Notes: generated by a model from the letters alone, not told the origin. 64,000 nt of DNA from 3-1-20CM-4-69-9 sp963833655 (GCA_963833655.1 CAWHYL010000007.1:372001-436000), one strand, 5' to 3'; counted from the first letter of the stretch, positions 43,286 through 51,646 are shown. Made by a program: numbers and translations.

Positions 43286-43426
43286 GCGAATGATCGTACC
43301 GCGGTCGTCGTACAGCTTCGTCCCCGCGCGTGGGATTGGGACTGGAGCCGAGCGGTGGCCGGAAGCGCGGCGCTCGATCCGGCGGAGCTCTGGGTGGAGC
43401 CGCCCGTCCGGCGAAAGGGTGGTACG

Positions 43427-44218
43427 GTGCCGCGGATGCCGGCCCCCTCCCGCCAGGCTCCCGCGGCACGTGGGCGGCGAAAGCGCGTGCGCAAACGGAC
43501 GCCCGTGCACCGCACTCGCCGCCTCGTCGTCCTCGCCGTCGTCTCCGGAGCGCTGCTCGGGACGCTGTTCGTGACCGCATTCGGGCAGAGCGCGACGACG
43601 GACGTGTCGCAGGCGCTGCCGGGTCCGTCGAGCCGGCTGCTCCCGGTGGGACCGCCGATGCCGTTGACCGTCGCTCTCCACAACGGCCTCCGGATCCAGC
43701 TCCCGATCTCGCAGAGCCGCGTCACCGCGATCGGCTACCACTCGTCGGACGGCGGTGTGCTCCCGCTGACGCCGCTCGGCCACCAGGGGAACGAGGGCGT
43801 GCTGTCGCGGCTCGCGCACAAGATCTTCGGCGGCGGAGGAGGCGGCTTCGTGTACTACCAGCTCAGCGGCGGCGATACGGCCGCGCTCGATGTCGGGGCC
43901 GCCGCGGGAACCGACGTCTACGCACCCGTCGACGGAACGATCGTCGGCATCACCGACTACGTCCTGGACGGACAGCCCTACGGTTCGCGCATCGACATCC
44001 AGCCGTCGGCGGCACCGTCGCTCGTCGTGTCGATGACGCACGTGACGCCTGACCCGGCGCTCAGCGTCGGCGCATCGATCGCGGCCTCGACGACGAAGGT
44101 CGGCCGTGTCGTCGACTTCTCGGGGGTCGAGAAGCAGGCGCTCGCGAAGTACGCGCAGGACTCGGGGAACCACGTCTCGATCGAGCTGCGCCCGGCGGCG
44201 ACGCTCAGCCTGCCCTGA
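43427..44218 (+). CDS. Membrane-anchored M23/lysostaphin-fold protein, probably inactive
   Basis: About 263 residues from GTG 43427 (AAAGGGTGG precedes it); ATG 43436 is an alternative. A basic N-terminus, one membrane anchor (LVVLAVVSGALLGTLFV), a linker, then an M23-like beta domain: TAALDVGAAAGTDVYAPVDG, TIVGITDY, PYGSRIDIQ and VVSMTHVTPD. In active M23 peptidases an H-x3-D pair (HxGxD) precedes the APxDG turn. Here the Asp of ALDVG is present but the His position is occupied by Gly (SGGDTAALDVG), although the later H in MTHV remains. It may bind cell-wall material or regulate. It overlaps ymdB by 4 bases. Confidence 0.78.
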   Translation: MPRMPAPSRQAPAARGRRKRVRKRTPVHRTRRLVVLAVVSGALLGTLFVTAFGQSATTDVSQALPGPSSRLLPVGPPMPLTVALHNGLRIQLPISQSRVTAIGYHSSDGGVLPLTPLGHQGNEGVLSRLAHKIFGGGGGGFVYYQLSGGDTAALDVGAAAGTDVYAPVDGTIVGITDYVLDGQPYGSRIDIQPSAAPSLVVSMTHVTPDPALSVGASIAASTTKVGRVVDFSGVEKQALAKYAQDSGNHVSIELRPAATLSLP

Positions 44219-44979
44219 GACTCCTGTTTGTTGCCGACGTCGTCGGGGTTCCCGGCCGGCGTGCGATCGAGGAGCGCCTGGCGTCGCTCAAGGAAGAGCT
44301 GCGCGCGGACCTGTGCATCCTCAACGGCGAGAACCTCGCCGACGGCGTCGGGATCACGCCGAAGCTCGCTGACAGGATGCTCGCCGCGGGCGCCGACGCG
44401 ATCACGCTCGGCAACCACGTGTGGCGGCGCGGCGAGATCGTCCCCTACCTCAAGGAAAGCGACCGCATCGTGCGACCGGCGAACCTGTCCGCGCGCGCCC
44501 CGGGCAAGCGGTTGATCGTCGTCAACGGCGTCGCGATCTTCAACCTGCTCGGCTCCCTCTTCCTCGGGCCGCCGGTCAATCCCTTCGAAGTCGTGGACGA
44601 GCTCGTCGAAGAAGCGCGCAAGCGCACGCCCGTCATCGTGCTCGACATGCATGCCGAGGCCACGAGCGAGAAGGTCGCGATGTCGAAATACCTCGACGGC
44701 AAGGTGACGGCCGTCATCGGGACGCACACGCACGTGCAGACGAACGACGCACGCGTCGAGCCCGGTGGGACGGCCGCGATCACCGACGCCGGGATGACCG
44801 GGCCGCACGACTCGGTGATCGGCGTGCAGGTCGAGCTCGCCGTCCGCGCGATGCGCACGTCGATGCCCGTCCGCTTCGAGACTGCGTCCGGCGATGTCCG
44901 GATCGAGGGCGTGCTCGTCGAGTGCGGCGACGACGGGCGAGCGACGAGCTGCGAGTCGGTGCGCGTTCGCGTGCCGTGA
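44215..44979 (+). CDS. YmdB/TIGR00282-family metallophosphodiesterase, apparent CTG start
   Basis: 254 residues. Two-metal phosphoesterase motifs are complete: FVADVVGVPGRRAIEE (usual GDIVG), LNGENLADGVG, TLGNHVWRRGE, LDMHAEATSEK, and GTHTHVQTNDARV. B. subtilis YmdB hydrolyses 2',3'-cyclic nucleotides and cAMP and affects biofilm and motility. No ATG, GTG or TTG exists in frame before residue 55, yet the conserved N-terminus (LRLLFVADVVG) begins at a CTG at 44215. That CTG overlaps the TGA of the previous gene as CTGA, the same 4-base coupling used elsewhere here. I therefore call CTG the start. Confidence 0.88.
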   Translation: MRLLFVADVVGVPGRRAIEERLASLKEELRADLCILNGENLADGVGITPKLADRMLAAGADAITLGNHVWRRGEIVPYLKESDRIVRPANLSARAPGKRLIVVNGVAIFNLLGSLFLGPPVNPFEVVDELVEEARKRTPVIVLDMHAEATSEKVAMSKYLDGKVTAVIGTHTHVQTNDARVEPGGTAAITDAGMTGPHDSVIGVQVELAVRAMRTSMPVRFETASGDVRIEGVLVECGDDGRATSCESVRVRVP

Positions 44980-44984
44980 GCGCA

Positions 44985-45077
44985 CCGCCGAGTCCGCTAC
45001 GGGTCTCGTGTTCGTCGCCCGATCCGGGATCGAGCTCGAGGACCGCGGCGCGCACGAGCTCAAGGCGCCGTCCGCTA
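44985..45077 (+). pseudogene. Relic of a class III nucleotidyl cyclase gene (C-terminal fragment)
   Basis: Between ymdB and the GST gene the plus strand encodes about 30 residues containing ARSGIELEDRGAHELKAP. This resembles the segment that ends bacterial cyclase homology domains (usually SGxxFEDRGEHELKGV, leading into an ATPase or hydrolase part). Nothing of the catalytic domain precedes it and no intact frame follows, so it looks like a leftover of a deleted cyclase gene. It is a different type from the cyclase at 36746, whose matching part reads LRDLGEHRLKDL. Short, hence uncertain. Confidence 0.45.
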
Positions 45078-45707
45078 GTCGTAGATCGACCGGCTCGCGC
45101 CGACGCGCGCGTTCGGCGGGTACGGATGGAGGTCGTTCATGTAGCCCGGTTGCGCCTCGACACGCGCGAGCCACGCCCGCAGCGCCGCGTACGGCTCGAG
45201 ATCGAGACCGGCCTCGCCCGCGACGTGGACGTAGCCGTAGAGGCCCACGTCGGCCACCGAGTACGACGACCCGACGAAGAAGTCACGCGCAGCCAGGTGC
45301 CGTTCGAGCAGGGCGAGCACCTCGTACGACGCGGAGCGCCGGCGCATCCCATCGGCGTCGTCCGGTGACAGCCGCCCGGTGATCAGGCGGAAGCGCAGGC
45401 CGCCGATGCTCGGCACGACGTCCGCCTGCTCGTAGAAGAGCCACCGGTAGACCTGCGGGTCGTCGGGCAGGAACCGTGAGCCGCGGCCGAGGTGCAGGAG
45501 GATCGCGTTCGACTCCTGCAGAAACGTCCCCGCCGGATCCTCGAGCACCGGCGTCGTGCGCGCCGGGTTGGTCCGCGCGTACTCGTCGCCGAGCGTGTCC
45601 CCGGCGAAGATGTCCACCGGCACCCGCTCGTACTCCGCCCCGAGGTGCGCGAGCAGGAGGCGCACCTTGAAGCAGTTCGCGGAGGCGGCATAGTCGTAGA
45701 GCTTCAC
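45075..45707 (-). CDS. Glutathione S-transferase family protein
   Basis: 210 residues with thioredoxin-like N-terminal domain and helical C-terminal domain. The start VKLYDYAASANCFKVRLLLA, then RTTPVLEDPAGTFLQESNAI (cis-Pro and Glu-Ser glutathione-side motif), and SVADVGLYGYVHVA (the GST N-capping SxxD). GTG 45707 overlaps the previous stop as GTGA and gives the family N-terminus; ATG 45737 would add ten residues. Actinobacteria generally lack glutathione, so the thiol partner is uncertain. It is the last gene of a run that starts at GtrA. Confidence 0.87.
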   Translation of the reverse strand: MKLYDYAASANCFKVRLLLAHLGAEYERVPVDIFAGDTLGDEYARTNPARTTPVLEDPAGTFLQESNAILLHLGRGSRFLPDDPQVYRWLFYEQADVVPSIGGLRFRLITGRLSPDDADGMRRRSASYEVLALLERHLAARDFFVGSSYSVADVGLYGYVHVAGEAGLDLEPYAALRAWLARVEAQPGYMNDLHPYPPNARVGASRSIYD

Positions 45708-46942
45708 GCCGTCGCTGAAACGTCCGTGCGCCGCCATCTGTGAGGTAGCAACAGCAGCACCAGCGCGACGAGCACGAGGTCGCGCGCCAGGAGCACCCAC
45801 GACAGGCCCGGCTCGAAGTCGAGCGCAAGGCGGAAGTACCGGAACGGAAACCAGATCTGCGTCAGCACGAGTGCCGCGAGCAGCAGCACGCTGGCCCAGA
45901 CGCCGCGGCGGCCGCGAACGAGCGGCACGACCGGGATCAGCCAGATCAGGAACTGAGGTGACAGCACCTTCCCGAACGCGACGAAGGCGCAGACGGCCGC
46001 GGCGCTCGCTCGAACCAGCGCGGCGGCCGTCGCAGGACCGCGCGCGAACGCCCACCAGATCCAGAGAAGCACTCCGGCTTGCACGATGCTCGACACGGCC
46101 GCGAGCACGTGCGCCGCGCCGCCGGCGACGTTCTGCGAGCCGTGGCTCGTCTCGCCGGTGAGCGCAAACCCGAACACGTTGTGCGCGACGAGCAGGAACG
46201 CCGCGCCGAGGCTCTCGACCTGCAGCGGCCGCTCGAGCTGAACCTTGAGGCTCTCCCAGACGCCGTGCGGCGCGAGCGCGACGAACGGGAGGACGACGAG
46301 CGCGAAGACCCCGACCGTCAGCGCAATGCACACGAACCCCTCGTCGCGGCCACGGCGCTTCCACGCATACGCGACCGCCAGCGGGATGAGGACGCCCGGA
46401 TAGAGCTTCGCGGCCGTCGCGAGCCCGAGCAATATGTGTCCGAGCCGGAACCGCGCGGACACGATCGCCGCGACCGCCGACGCTGCGAGCGCCGCGGGCC
46501 AGAGGTCGAAGCGGCTGAGGATGACGGTGCCGAGCGCAAGCGGTGCGAGCGCGGCGAACAAGAGCGGCCCCCAGAGCGCGCCGCCGATCACGCGAAGCGT
46601 CAGCGCCATCGCGATCAGCGCAATCGCGCCGCACATCCACATGAGCGTCTCGAACGTGCGCCGGAAGCCCGGCTTGACGTCCTGATCCTGGCCACCGTGG
46701 GAAACGAGGCCGGGCAGCGCGAACATGGGCAGCGCGCCCGGCGGGTACTCGAGGGCGAAGTCCCGGTACGGCACCTTCCCGTGTGCGATCTCGTTCCCGT
46801 ACCGCTGGTAGACGGGCGTGTCGATGATCTGTGCATGGGTGTAAAAGCCGTAATGGAGCGCCGTCCACGTCCCGACGAAGACGGCGACCGCGACGAACGC
46901 CGCGAGCGCGACCTCGCGGTCAGACCGTTGCTTGTCGTTCAC
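45704..46942 (-). CDS. GT87/DUF2029-like membrane glycosyltransferase
   Basis: 412 residues and about ten membrane segments of the GT-C type. The first periplasmic loop reads IIDTPVYQRYGNEIAHGKVP and then LEYPPGALP, with the Asp, Glu and YPP residues that characterise polyprenyl-phosphate-mannose-dependent GT-C enzymes. A second loop contains ATAAKLYPGVLIP (K-x-YP motif). Likely transfers mannose or a related sugar from a lipid carrier outside the cell. ATG 46942 overlaps the preceding membrane protein by 23 bases; that protein carries a similar loop and may be a paralogue. Confidence 0.85.
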   Translation of the reverse strand: MNDKQRSDREVALAAFVAVAVFVGTWTALHYGFYTHAQIIDTPVYQRYGNEIAHGKVPYRDFALEYPPGALPMFALPGLVSHGGQDQDVKPGFRRTFETLMWMCGAIALIAMALTLRVIGGALWGPLLFAALAPLALGTVILSRFDLWPAALAASAVAAIVSARFRLGHILLGLATAAKLYPGVLIPLAVAYAWKRRGRDEGFVCIALTVGVFALVVLPFVALAPHGVWESLKVQLERPLQVESLGAAFLLVAHNVFGFALTGETSHGSQNVAGGAAHVLAAVSSIVQAGVLLWIWWAFARGPATAAALVRASAAAVCAFVAFGKVLSPQFLIWLIPVVPLVRGRRGVWASVLLLAALVLTQIWFPFRYFRLALDFEPGLSWVLLARDLVLVALVLLLLPHRWRRTDVSATA

Positions 46943-48632
46943 TGGCGATGACCGTGACGGCGACGAACGGGAAGAACCAGGGGATGTACAGGTAGAACCA
47001 GTGCGTCAGCACGATCTCGAACCCGATCAGCAGCGCGCCGGTGAGCGCAGCGAGCTGCAGTGGGCTCTTGCGCGCCGGGAAGAACGCGGCGGCTACGGCG
47101 CCGACCACGAGCAGCCCTTCGAGCACACGCTGCAGCACGTGGAGGTCGGGCAGGCCGCGCGCGTGGTACTGCCCCCAGTCCCAGAGCGAGAACGGCGAAT
47201 GGCGCGTGACCTGCGTCTTGATCGTGCGGTCGAAGAACGTGTGCGCGGCCCCGATCGGATGCGCGTCCAGGAGGAGGATCGAGAACGCCGCCACCGTCGC
47301 CACCACGAACGCCGCAGCGAACGCCACCGCGGGCCTCGGTCGCCGCACCGGCCCCGGGTACGTCAGCCAGAGCGGCGCGACGACGAGCGTCGCGAACTTC
47401 GTCCAGCCCGAGAGCGCGACGGCGACGCCGCGCGCCCACGCGGAGCTCGCGAAGATGAAGCCCCAGACCAGGAAGACGGGGACGATCGCGTCATTCGTGT
47501 TCGACATCAGGACATAGGTCGTGAACGGAAATGCCGACCACGCGAGTGCGAGCGCGCCGGCCAGCTGCGCGCCGCCGTACCGTAAGCCGACGAGCGCCAT
47601 CCCGAGCAGGCAGAGGAAGTCGAACAGGACGGACGTGAACTTCACCGCGGGCAGCGTGTCCCACTTCCCCGACCAGCCGAAGATCCCGTAGCCGGGCAGG
47701 TACGCCTCGTACGCGACCGGTCCGTACGTGTCCCCCAGCGGGTTCGCGGTCTCGCAGCGGCCGTTTCGCTGGATGCGGTCGCGGATCTCGCCGTTCGCGT
47801 CGGCCGGCCCGCACGCCTTCAAGTTGCCCTCCTCGGGGAAGTTCCCGTACGGGACGACGCCGGACGCGATCCGCTGCGCGCCGATCACACCGGCGTACCC
47901 GACGTCGATGACATTCGAGCCGCCGCGGTAGTCGAGCCCGATCTTGAAGCCGCCGACGAAGACTGCGACGCCGAGCAGCACCCAGGCCGGCCATACCGGC
48001 GCGCCGCGATTCGGCCTGCCGCTCGCCCCGATCCACACGCAGCGCGCGAGCAGATACACGAGCGGCGGGTACGCGAGCGGCGCGCTTGCGAAGACGTTCC
48101 CGTGGTTGAAGTACCAGAGCGAGATCGTGAACGAGAGCAGCACGAGCAAATCGAGGTTGCGCCACGAGAGCAGCCGTCGCAGGTCCGCGAGCCCGATCAG
48201 GAACAAGGCGCAGAACGGCAGCCAGTAGCGCGCGCTGTTGATTCGCGTGCCGCCGAAGGCGCCGTTTCCGCCGCGCGCCATCGTCCACGCGACCTGCGGC
48301 CCGGTCCACGCTTCGGTCACGGCCTTCGTGACGTCGTCGACCTTGCCGGTCGCGATCTCACCGGCCTTGGTGTCGAAGACGTTCACGGTCCAACAGCCGC
48401 CTTTTGCCGCGAACCCGCACTTCGACGAGTCGGACTCGAAGGACGCCGACGTCGACCTCCGCTTCGCCGGATACCGGGCGAGCCAGTCGGCAACCTTGCC
48501 GTAGGCGAGGAAGATCGCCGTTGCCTGCTGCTGCGTGAGGTGTTGCTGCGCCTTCGTGAACGGCGCGCCCGCGTGCGCGGTCGACGCGAAGACGAGCGCC
48601 GCGACGGCGGCAGCTATTGCTCGTCTCGGAAT
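46920..48632 (-). CDS. Signal-peptide-bearing polytopic GT-C-like protein with a non-canonical start
   Basis: The first conventional start in frame is GTG 48386, giving 488 residues. But the frame continues upstream and encodes a textbook signal peptide (PRRAIAAAVAALVFASTAHA) and an extracytoplasmic region with CGFAAKGGCW cysteines, running straight into VNVFDTKAGEIATGKVDD. No ATG, GTG or TTG occurs there. The best candidates are ATT 48632 (basic residues then hydrophobic core), CTG 48638, or ATA 48617 (ATAG overlap with GtrA). The body has about ten membrane helices and a loop GVVPYGNFPEEGNLKAC with DTYGPVAYEAYLPG, similar to the downstream GT87-like gene. Function unproven; start position uncertain. 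Confidence 0.78.
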   Translation of the reverse strand: MPRRAIAAAVAALVFASTAHAGAPFTKAQQHLTQQQATAIFLAYGKVADWLARYPAKRRSTSASFESDSSKCGFAAKGGCWTVNVFDTKAGEIATGKVDDVTKAVTEAWTGPQVAWTMARGGNGAFGGTRINSARYWLPFCALFLIGLADLRRLLSWRNLDLLVLLSFTISLWYFNHGNVFASAPLAYPPLVYLLARCVWIGASGRPNRGAPVWPAWVLLGVAVFVGGFKIGLDYRGGSNVIDVGYAGVIGAQRIASGVVPYGNFPEEGNLKACGPADANGEIRDRIQRNGRCETANPLGDTYGPVAYEAYLPGYGIFGWSGKWDTLPAVKFTSVLFDFLCLLGMALVGLRYGGAQLAGALALAWSAFPFTTYVLMSNTNDAIVPVFLVWGFIFASSAWARGVAVALSGWTKFATLVVAPLWLTYPGPVRRPRPAVAFAAAFVVATVAAFSILLLDAHPIGAAHTFFDRTIKTQVTRHSPFSLWDWGQYHARGLPDLHVLQRVLEGLLVVGAVAAAFFPARKSPLQLAALTGALLIGFEIVLTHWFYLYIPWFFPFVAVTVIASERQATV

Positions 48633-49063
48633 GACCAGAGCTTGTTGCCGACGAAGTTCGCCGGCGTGACGAGGACGATGGCGATCGCTTGCGAGACGAT
48701 CTGCCCTGCGCCCAGCTCGACGAGGATCGTCAGGATCGCGAGGTTCCCGACGTACGCGAGCAGCGCGACCGTGAAGAAGCGGATTCCCTGGAAGGCGAAG
48801 TGGCCGCGCACATGACGGAACGTCCAGAGCCGGTTCAAGAGGTAGTTGTTCGTGACGGCGACGACGAACGACCCGGTTGCGGCGAGGCGATAGTCGAGGT
48901 TCGCACCGTCGAGCAGCGCCGTGTAGACGGCGAGGTTCACGACGTAGCCGGACGCGCCGACGGCGCAGAACTTCGCCAGCTGCGCCCAGTTGTGTCGCTG
49001 CCGGAGGGCGTGGGTGGCGCGGGCGCGCAGACCCGGGGCGACTGCGGCGTCCCGCTGCTCCAT
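48614..49063 (-). CDS. GtrA-family membrane protein
   Basis: 149 residues with four membrane helices: FCAVGASGYVVNLAVYTALL, GSFVVAVTNNYLLNRLWTF, FFTVALLAYVGNLAILTIL and a last helix ending FVGNKLWSFRDEQ. The repeated N-x-x-x-N-R/K-x-W-x-F motifs are the GtrA signature. Family members move lipid-linked sugars or help decorate polysaccharide and teichoic acids. It is the first gene of a four-gene run with two GT-C-like proteins, suggesting a shared lipid-linked sugar route. A basic N-terminal tail of about 25 residues precedes the first helix. Confidence 0.92.
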   Translation of the reverse strand: MEQRDAAVAPGLRARATHALRQRHNWAQLAKFCAVGASGYVVNLAVYTALLDGANLDYRLAATGSFVVAVTNNYLLNRLWTFRHVRGHFAFQGIRFFTVALLAYVGNLAILTILVELGAGQIVSQAIAIVLVTPANFVGNKLWSFRDEQ

Positions 49064-49085
49064 GACCGTCGGCGAGCCTACCCGG

Positions 49086-49517
49086 TCATGCGGCCGTACG
49101 GCGCGCCGGAGCGAATCCGAGTTTCACGTCGTACGGAATGCGTTCCCCGCTTTCGAGCTCGACGGCGACGAGCGTTCCGTCCGTCGCGAACACGACGTCG
49201 CGTAGCGCCCCGACGCTCGTGCCTTTCCGCATGACGGGCTTGCCGCGCAGCGACTTCAGCGAGAACGCGCGCGCGCGGTAGAACCCGAGCTCGTCCTCCT
49301 CGAGCAGCACGAGCGGCGAGTGGATCCTCAATCCGTCGTCGTCGACGGCCGCCGTCGGGAGCGCCAGGAAGCGATGCTCCTCGTCGCCGCAGAGGACGTC
49401 CAGCCCGACGACGCGCAGCGTCTCCCGGTCGAGGAGCACGTCGACCGGCCGGCCCAGCTCGATCCCGTGCAGCCGCAGCGGCAGCGCGAGGACCTCGTTG
49501 CCTGAGAGCTCCTTCAC
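49086..49517 (-). CDS. PRC-barrel domain protein
   Basis: About 143 residues from GTG 49517 (VKELSGNEVLALPLRL). The frame extends to 49586, but those residues are read across the end of pcm and look non-conserved. Two PRC-barrel-like halves are visible: GIELGRPVDVLLDRETLRVVG and, later, GTSVGALRDVVFATDGTLVAVEL. PRC barrels occur in RimM and photosynthetic reaction-centre H subunits and as free proteins of unclear function in Actinobacteria. It lies 29 bases downstream of pcm on the same strand. No partner can be inferred. Confidence 0.78.
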   Translation of the reverse strand: MKELSGNEVLALPLRLHGIELGRPVDVLLDRETLRVVGLDVLCGDEEHRFLALPTAAVDDDGLRIHSPLVLLEEDELGFYRARAFSLKSLRGKPVMRKGTSVGALRDVVFATDGTLVAVELESGERIPYDVKLGFAPARRTAA

Positions 49518-49546
49518 CCCGACGCCATCGTGCCCGGACCGGTTGG

Positions 49547-50152
49547 TCAGAAACCTTCCTCGCCTACGAGGGGAACGAACCGGCACGGCACCGTTTTGAG
49601 CACGGCCGGCCCTTCCGGGCTGCGGACGATCACCTCGAGGCGCTGGACGCCGAACCGGCCGACCGGCACCACGAGGCGCCCGCGTGGCTCCAGCTGCGCG
49701 TACAGCGTCTGCGGCAGTCGCGGTGCCGCCGCGGCCACGGCGATCGCGTCGAACGGAGCCCGCTCCGGCAAGCCGCGCGTGCCGTCGCCGACGTGAACTC
49801 GCACGCGCTCGTACCCCGCGGCGACGAGATTCGCCCGTGCGAGATCGGCCAGCTCCGGGATCCGCTCGATCGTGTCGACCTCCGCCGCGAGCTCGGCGAG
49901 GACTGCCGCCTGGTAGCCGGAGCCCGACCCCACGTCGAGCACGCGCTCGTTCCCGCGCAGCGACAGCGCCTCGCAGATCTTGGCGACCATGTACGGCTGC
50001 GAGATCGTCTGGCCGTCGCCGATCGGCAGCGCTGCGTCGTCGTACGCGTGGCTGCGCAGGTCCTCGGGAACGAACCGCTCGCGCGGAACGCGCTCCATCG
50101 CGGCGAGCACGCGCTCGTCGTGGACGTCGCGAAGGTGGAGGTCACGCCGCAC
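49547..50152 (-). CDS. pcm: Protein-L-isoaspartate O-methyltransferase
   Basis: 201 residues; repairs isoaspartyl residues in damaged proteins using SAM. Start VRRDLHLRDVHDERVLAAME, then FVPEDLRSHAYDDAALPIGD and QTISQPYMVAKI (the signature region), SAM-binding LDVGSGSGYQAAVLAELAA and a DAIAVAAAAPRLP post-motif. GTG 50152 overlaps the phosphodiesterase stop by 11 bases; the much longer open frame upstream is a shadow. Slightly shorter than E. coli Pcm (208). Confidence 0.92.
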   Translation of the reverse strand: MRRDLHLRDVHDERVLAAMERVPRERFVPEDLRSHAYDDAALPIGDGQTISQPYMVAKICEALSLRGNERVLDVGSGSGYQAAVLAELAAEVDTIERIPELADLARANLVAAGYERVRVHVGDGTRGLPERAPFDAIAVAAAAPRLPQTLYAQLEPRGRLVVPVGRFGVQRLEVIVRSPEGPAVLKTVPCRFVPLVGEEGF

Positions 50153-51473
50153 GCGTGAGCCGCTCGACGCCGAAGTGACGGAGGAACGCCGGCGTGACGT
50201 CGACGATGGACGAGGGCACCTCCTCGAAGCCGATCGCCAGCATCGGCACCTCCGAGTCGCCGGGGAGCAGCGAGCCGTGACTCCCGCCGCCTGCGTGGTG
50301 ACGCCCGGCGAGGTCGGCGAACTCGACGCCGGGTGCAGCAGAGACGAGGACGTCGCCCGCGTTCGGGTTGTGCACCGCGGCCCACGCGCGCGCGGCGCCG
50401 TCTGGGTAGTCGAAGAGCGCGCCGTCATGCTCGACGACGACCTCCTCGCGGTCGCGGCGCGCGAAGACCTCGTCGCCTTCGCGGAAGAGCACGGTCTCGG
50501 CAGCCGGCTCGTCGTCGAGGCGCTCCGCGAGCGCACGCGCGTCCAGCCGGCACTCCGGCAGGCGATAGACCATCCCGGCGCGGTTCGACGCCGTCACGAG
50601 CGCGCCCGGCACGTCGGCGAGCGCCGACTGCAACTGCACGGAGCGCTCGATGCGCGTCTGTCCGTGATCGGAGCAGACGATGACGGCGTACCGCTCGAGG
50701 AACTCGTCGGGGCCTCCGGCGGCGTCGAGCAGCGCGCCGACGGCCGCATCGCTGCGCGCGAGCGCCTCCGGCGCGCCGTCGGGACCATGCACGTGCGAGG
50801 CGAAGTCGTAGTCGGGCAGGTAGTAGACGAGCAGGTCGAAGCCGTCGCGCGTCACGAGCCAGCGTCCGACGGCGGCCGCGTAGCCGTCGATCGACCCCTG
50901 CGCCCGGCCGAAGACCGCGAGCGGTGCGCCGGTCGGGTCTGACTCGAAGAGGTTGTAGAAGAAGAACCGCCTGGGGCCGTACGCCGGGATCGTGACGCCG
51001 GGCAACGTCGGCCGGTGCCGGGTGCGGCCGCGGTAGCACGTGATGTTGATGGCGGCCGTCGTGTAGCCGGCGTCCTCGAGCGCCTCGTACACCGTGACCG
51101 CGTCGCGCGCGAGGTGCAGGCGGTTCATGTTGATGATCGCGTTCAGGATCGAGCGCCTCATCCCGGCCGCGCGCAGCGCGGCGAACGACGAGCCGTACTC
51201 GACGAGACGAGCGTGCTCGCGGTCGTACCAGACGAGGTGCGGGATGTGGTGCACGTCGGGGTGCGCGCCCGTCGCGAGCGAAGAGAGGCATACGGGCGTC
51301 AGCGACGGAAAGGTGGACACGGCTCGCGCGTACTCGCCGTGCTCGGCGAGGAACGACAGCGCGGGTGCCCGGCCGTCGCCGACTGCCGCCTCGAAGACCG
51401 ACGGCGTCAGGCCGTCGATGACGATGAGAATCGCTTTCTTCGTCGTCGGGCTCGAGTTGGGTCGAGCGATCAT
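50142..51473 (-). CDS. Type I phosphodiesterase / nucleotide pyrophosphatase-like (alkaline phosphatase superfamily) protein
   Basis: 443 residues without an obvious signal peptide. Metal and nucleophile set of the superfamily: ILIVIDGLTPSVFE (Asp), FPSLTPVCLSSLATG (Thr nucleophile), YYLPDYDFASHVHG (Asp and His), VIVCSDHGQT (Asp-His) and GGGSHGS (His). It should cleave phosphodiesters or pyrophosphates; the true substrate is unknown. Its ATG 51473 lies inside an imperfect tandem repeat whose other copy (51574) carries a similar mini start (MTGRHNSS against MIARPNSS). pcm follows with an 11-base overlap. Confidence 0.88.
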   Translation of the reverse strand: MIARPNSSPTTKKAILIVIDGLTPSVFEAAVGDGRAPALSFLAEHGEYARAVSTFPSLTPVCLSSLATGAHPDVHHIPHLVWYDREHARLVEYGSSFAALRAAGMRRSILNAIINMNRLHLARDAVTVYEALEDAGYTTAAINITCYRGRTRHRPTLPGVTIPAYGPRRFFFYNLFESDPTGAPLAVFGRAQGSIDGYAAAVGRWLVTRDGFDLLVYYLPDYDFASHVHGPDGAPEALARSDAAVGALLDAAGGPDEFLERYAVIVCSDHGQTRIERSVQLQSALADVPGALVTASNRAGMVYRLPECRLDARALAERLDDEPAAETVLFREGDEVFARRDREEVVVEHDGALFDYPDGAARAWAAVHNPNAGDVLVSAAPGVEFADLAGRHHAGGGSHGSLLPGDSEVPMLAIGFEEVPSSIVDVTPAFLRHFGVERLTRAA

Positions 51474-51646
51474 TTGGGACGGATTGGAGGTACGCGTCCG
51501 ATTCCCGAAGCCGCACCACTAGTCGGGGGCTCAGTCCCGTTGCCCGTCACGCTCGAATTGTGTCGACCGGTCATTTCAGACGGAGCGGAGGCACGAGCCT
51601 CCGATCCTGGAAGCGGCGCCCCAAGCGGCGCCTCAGTCCCGGGCAA
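51459..51646 (-). repeat. Imperfect tandem repeat (two ~101-base copies) upstream of the phosphodiesterase gene
   Basis: Two related segments are offset by 101-102 bases. Each holds, on the minus strand, GGGACTGAG, a GC-rich part, then a GGATCGGA or GAATCGGA block, TCCGTC, AAATGA and a C/GGTCGA block. CTCAGTCCC appears at 51530-51538 and 51632-51640; the CAT (ATG on minus) at 51471-51473 and 51572-51574. One copy contains the stop of the upstream membrane protein, the other the start of the phosphodiesterase. A 34-codon frame runs from the second ATG to just before the gene. It looks like a local duplication; a leader-peptide role is possible. Confidence 0.55.

Noticed and set aside
44377..44979. 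ymdB starting at ATG 44377
   Set aside because: It would remove the first metal-binding Asp and the NGEN motif, which are intact upstream in frame from CTG 44215.
51470..51640. tRNA-like look of the segment (GGAGG...ATTCCCG...GCACCAC)
   Set aside because: No cloverleaf could be drawn; the similarity comes from the two diverged tandem copies, which also contain gene ends.
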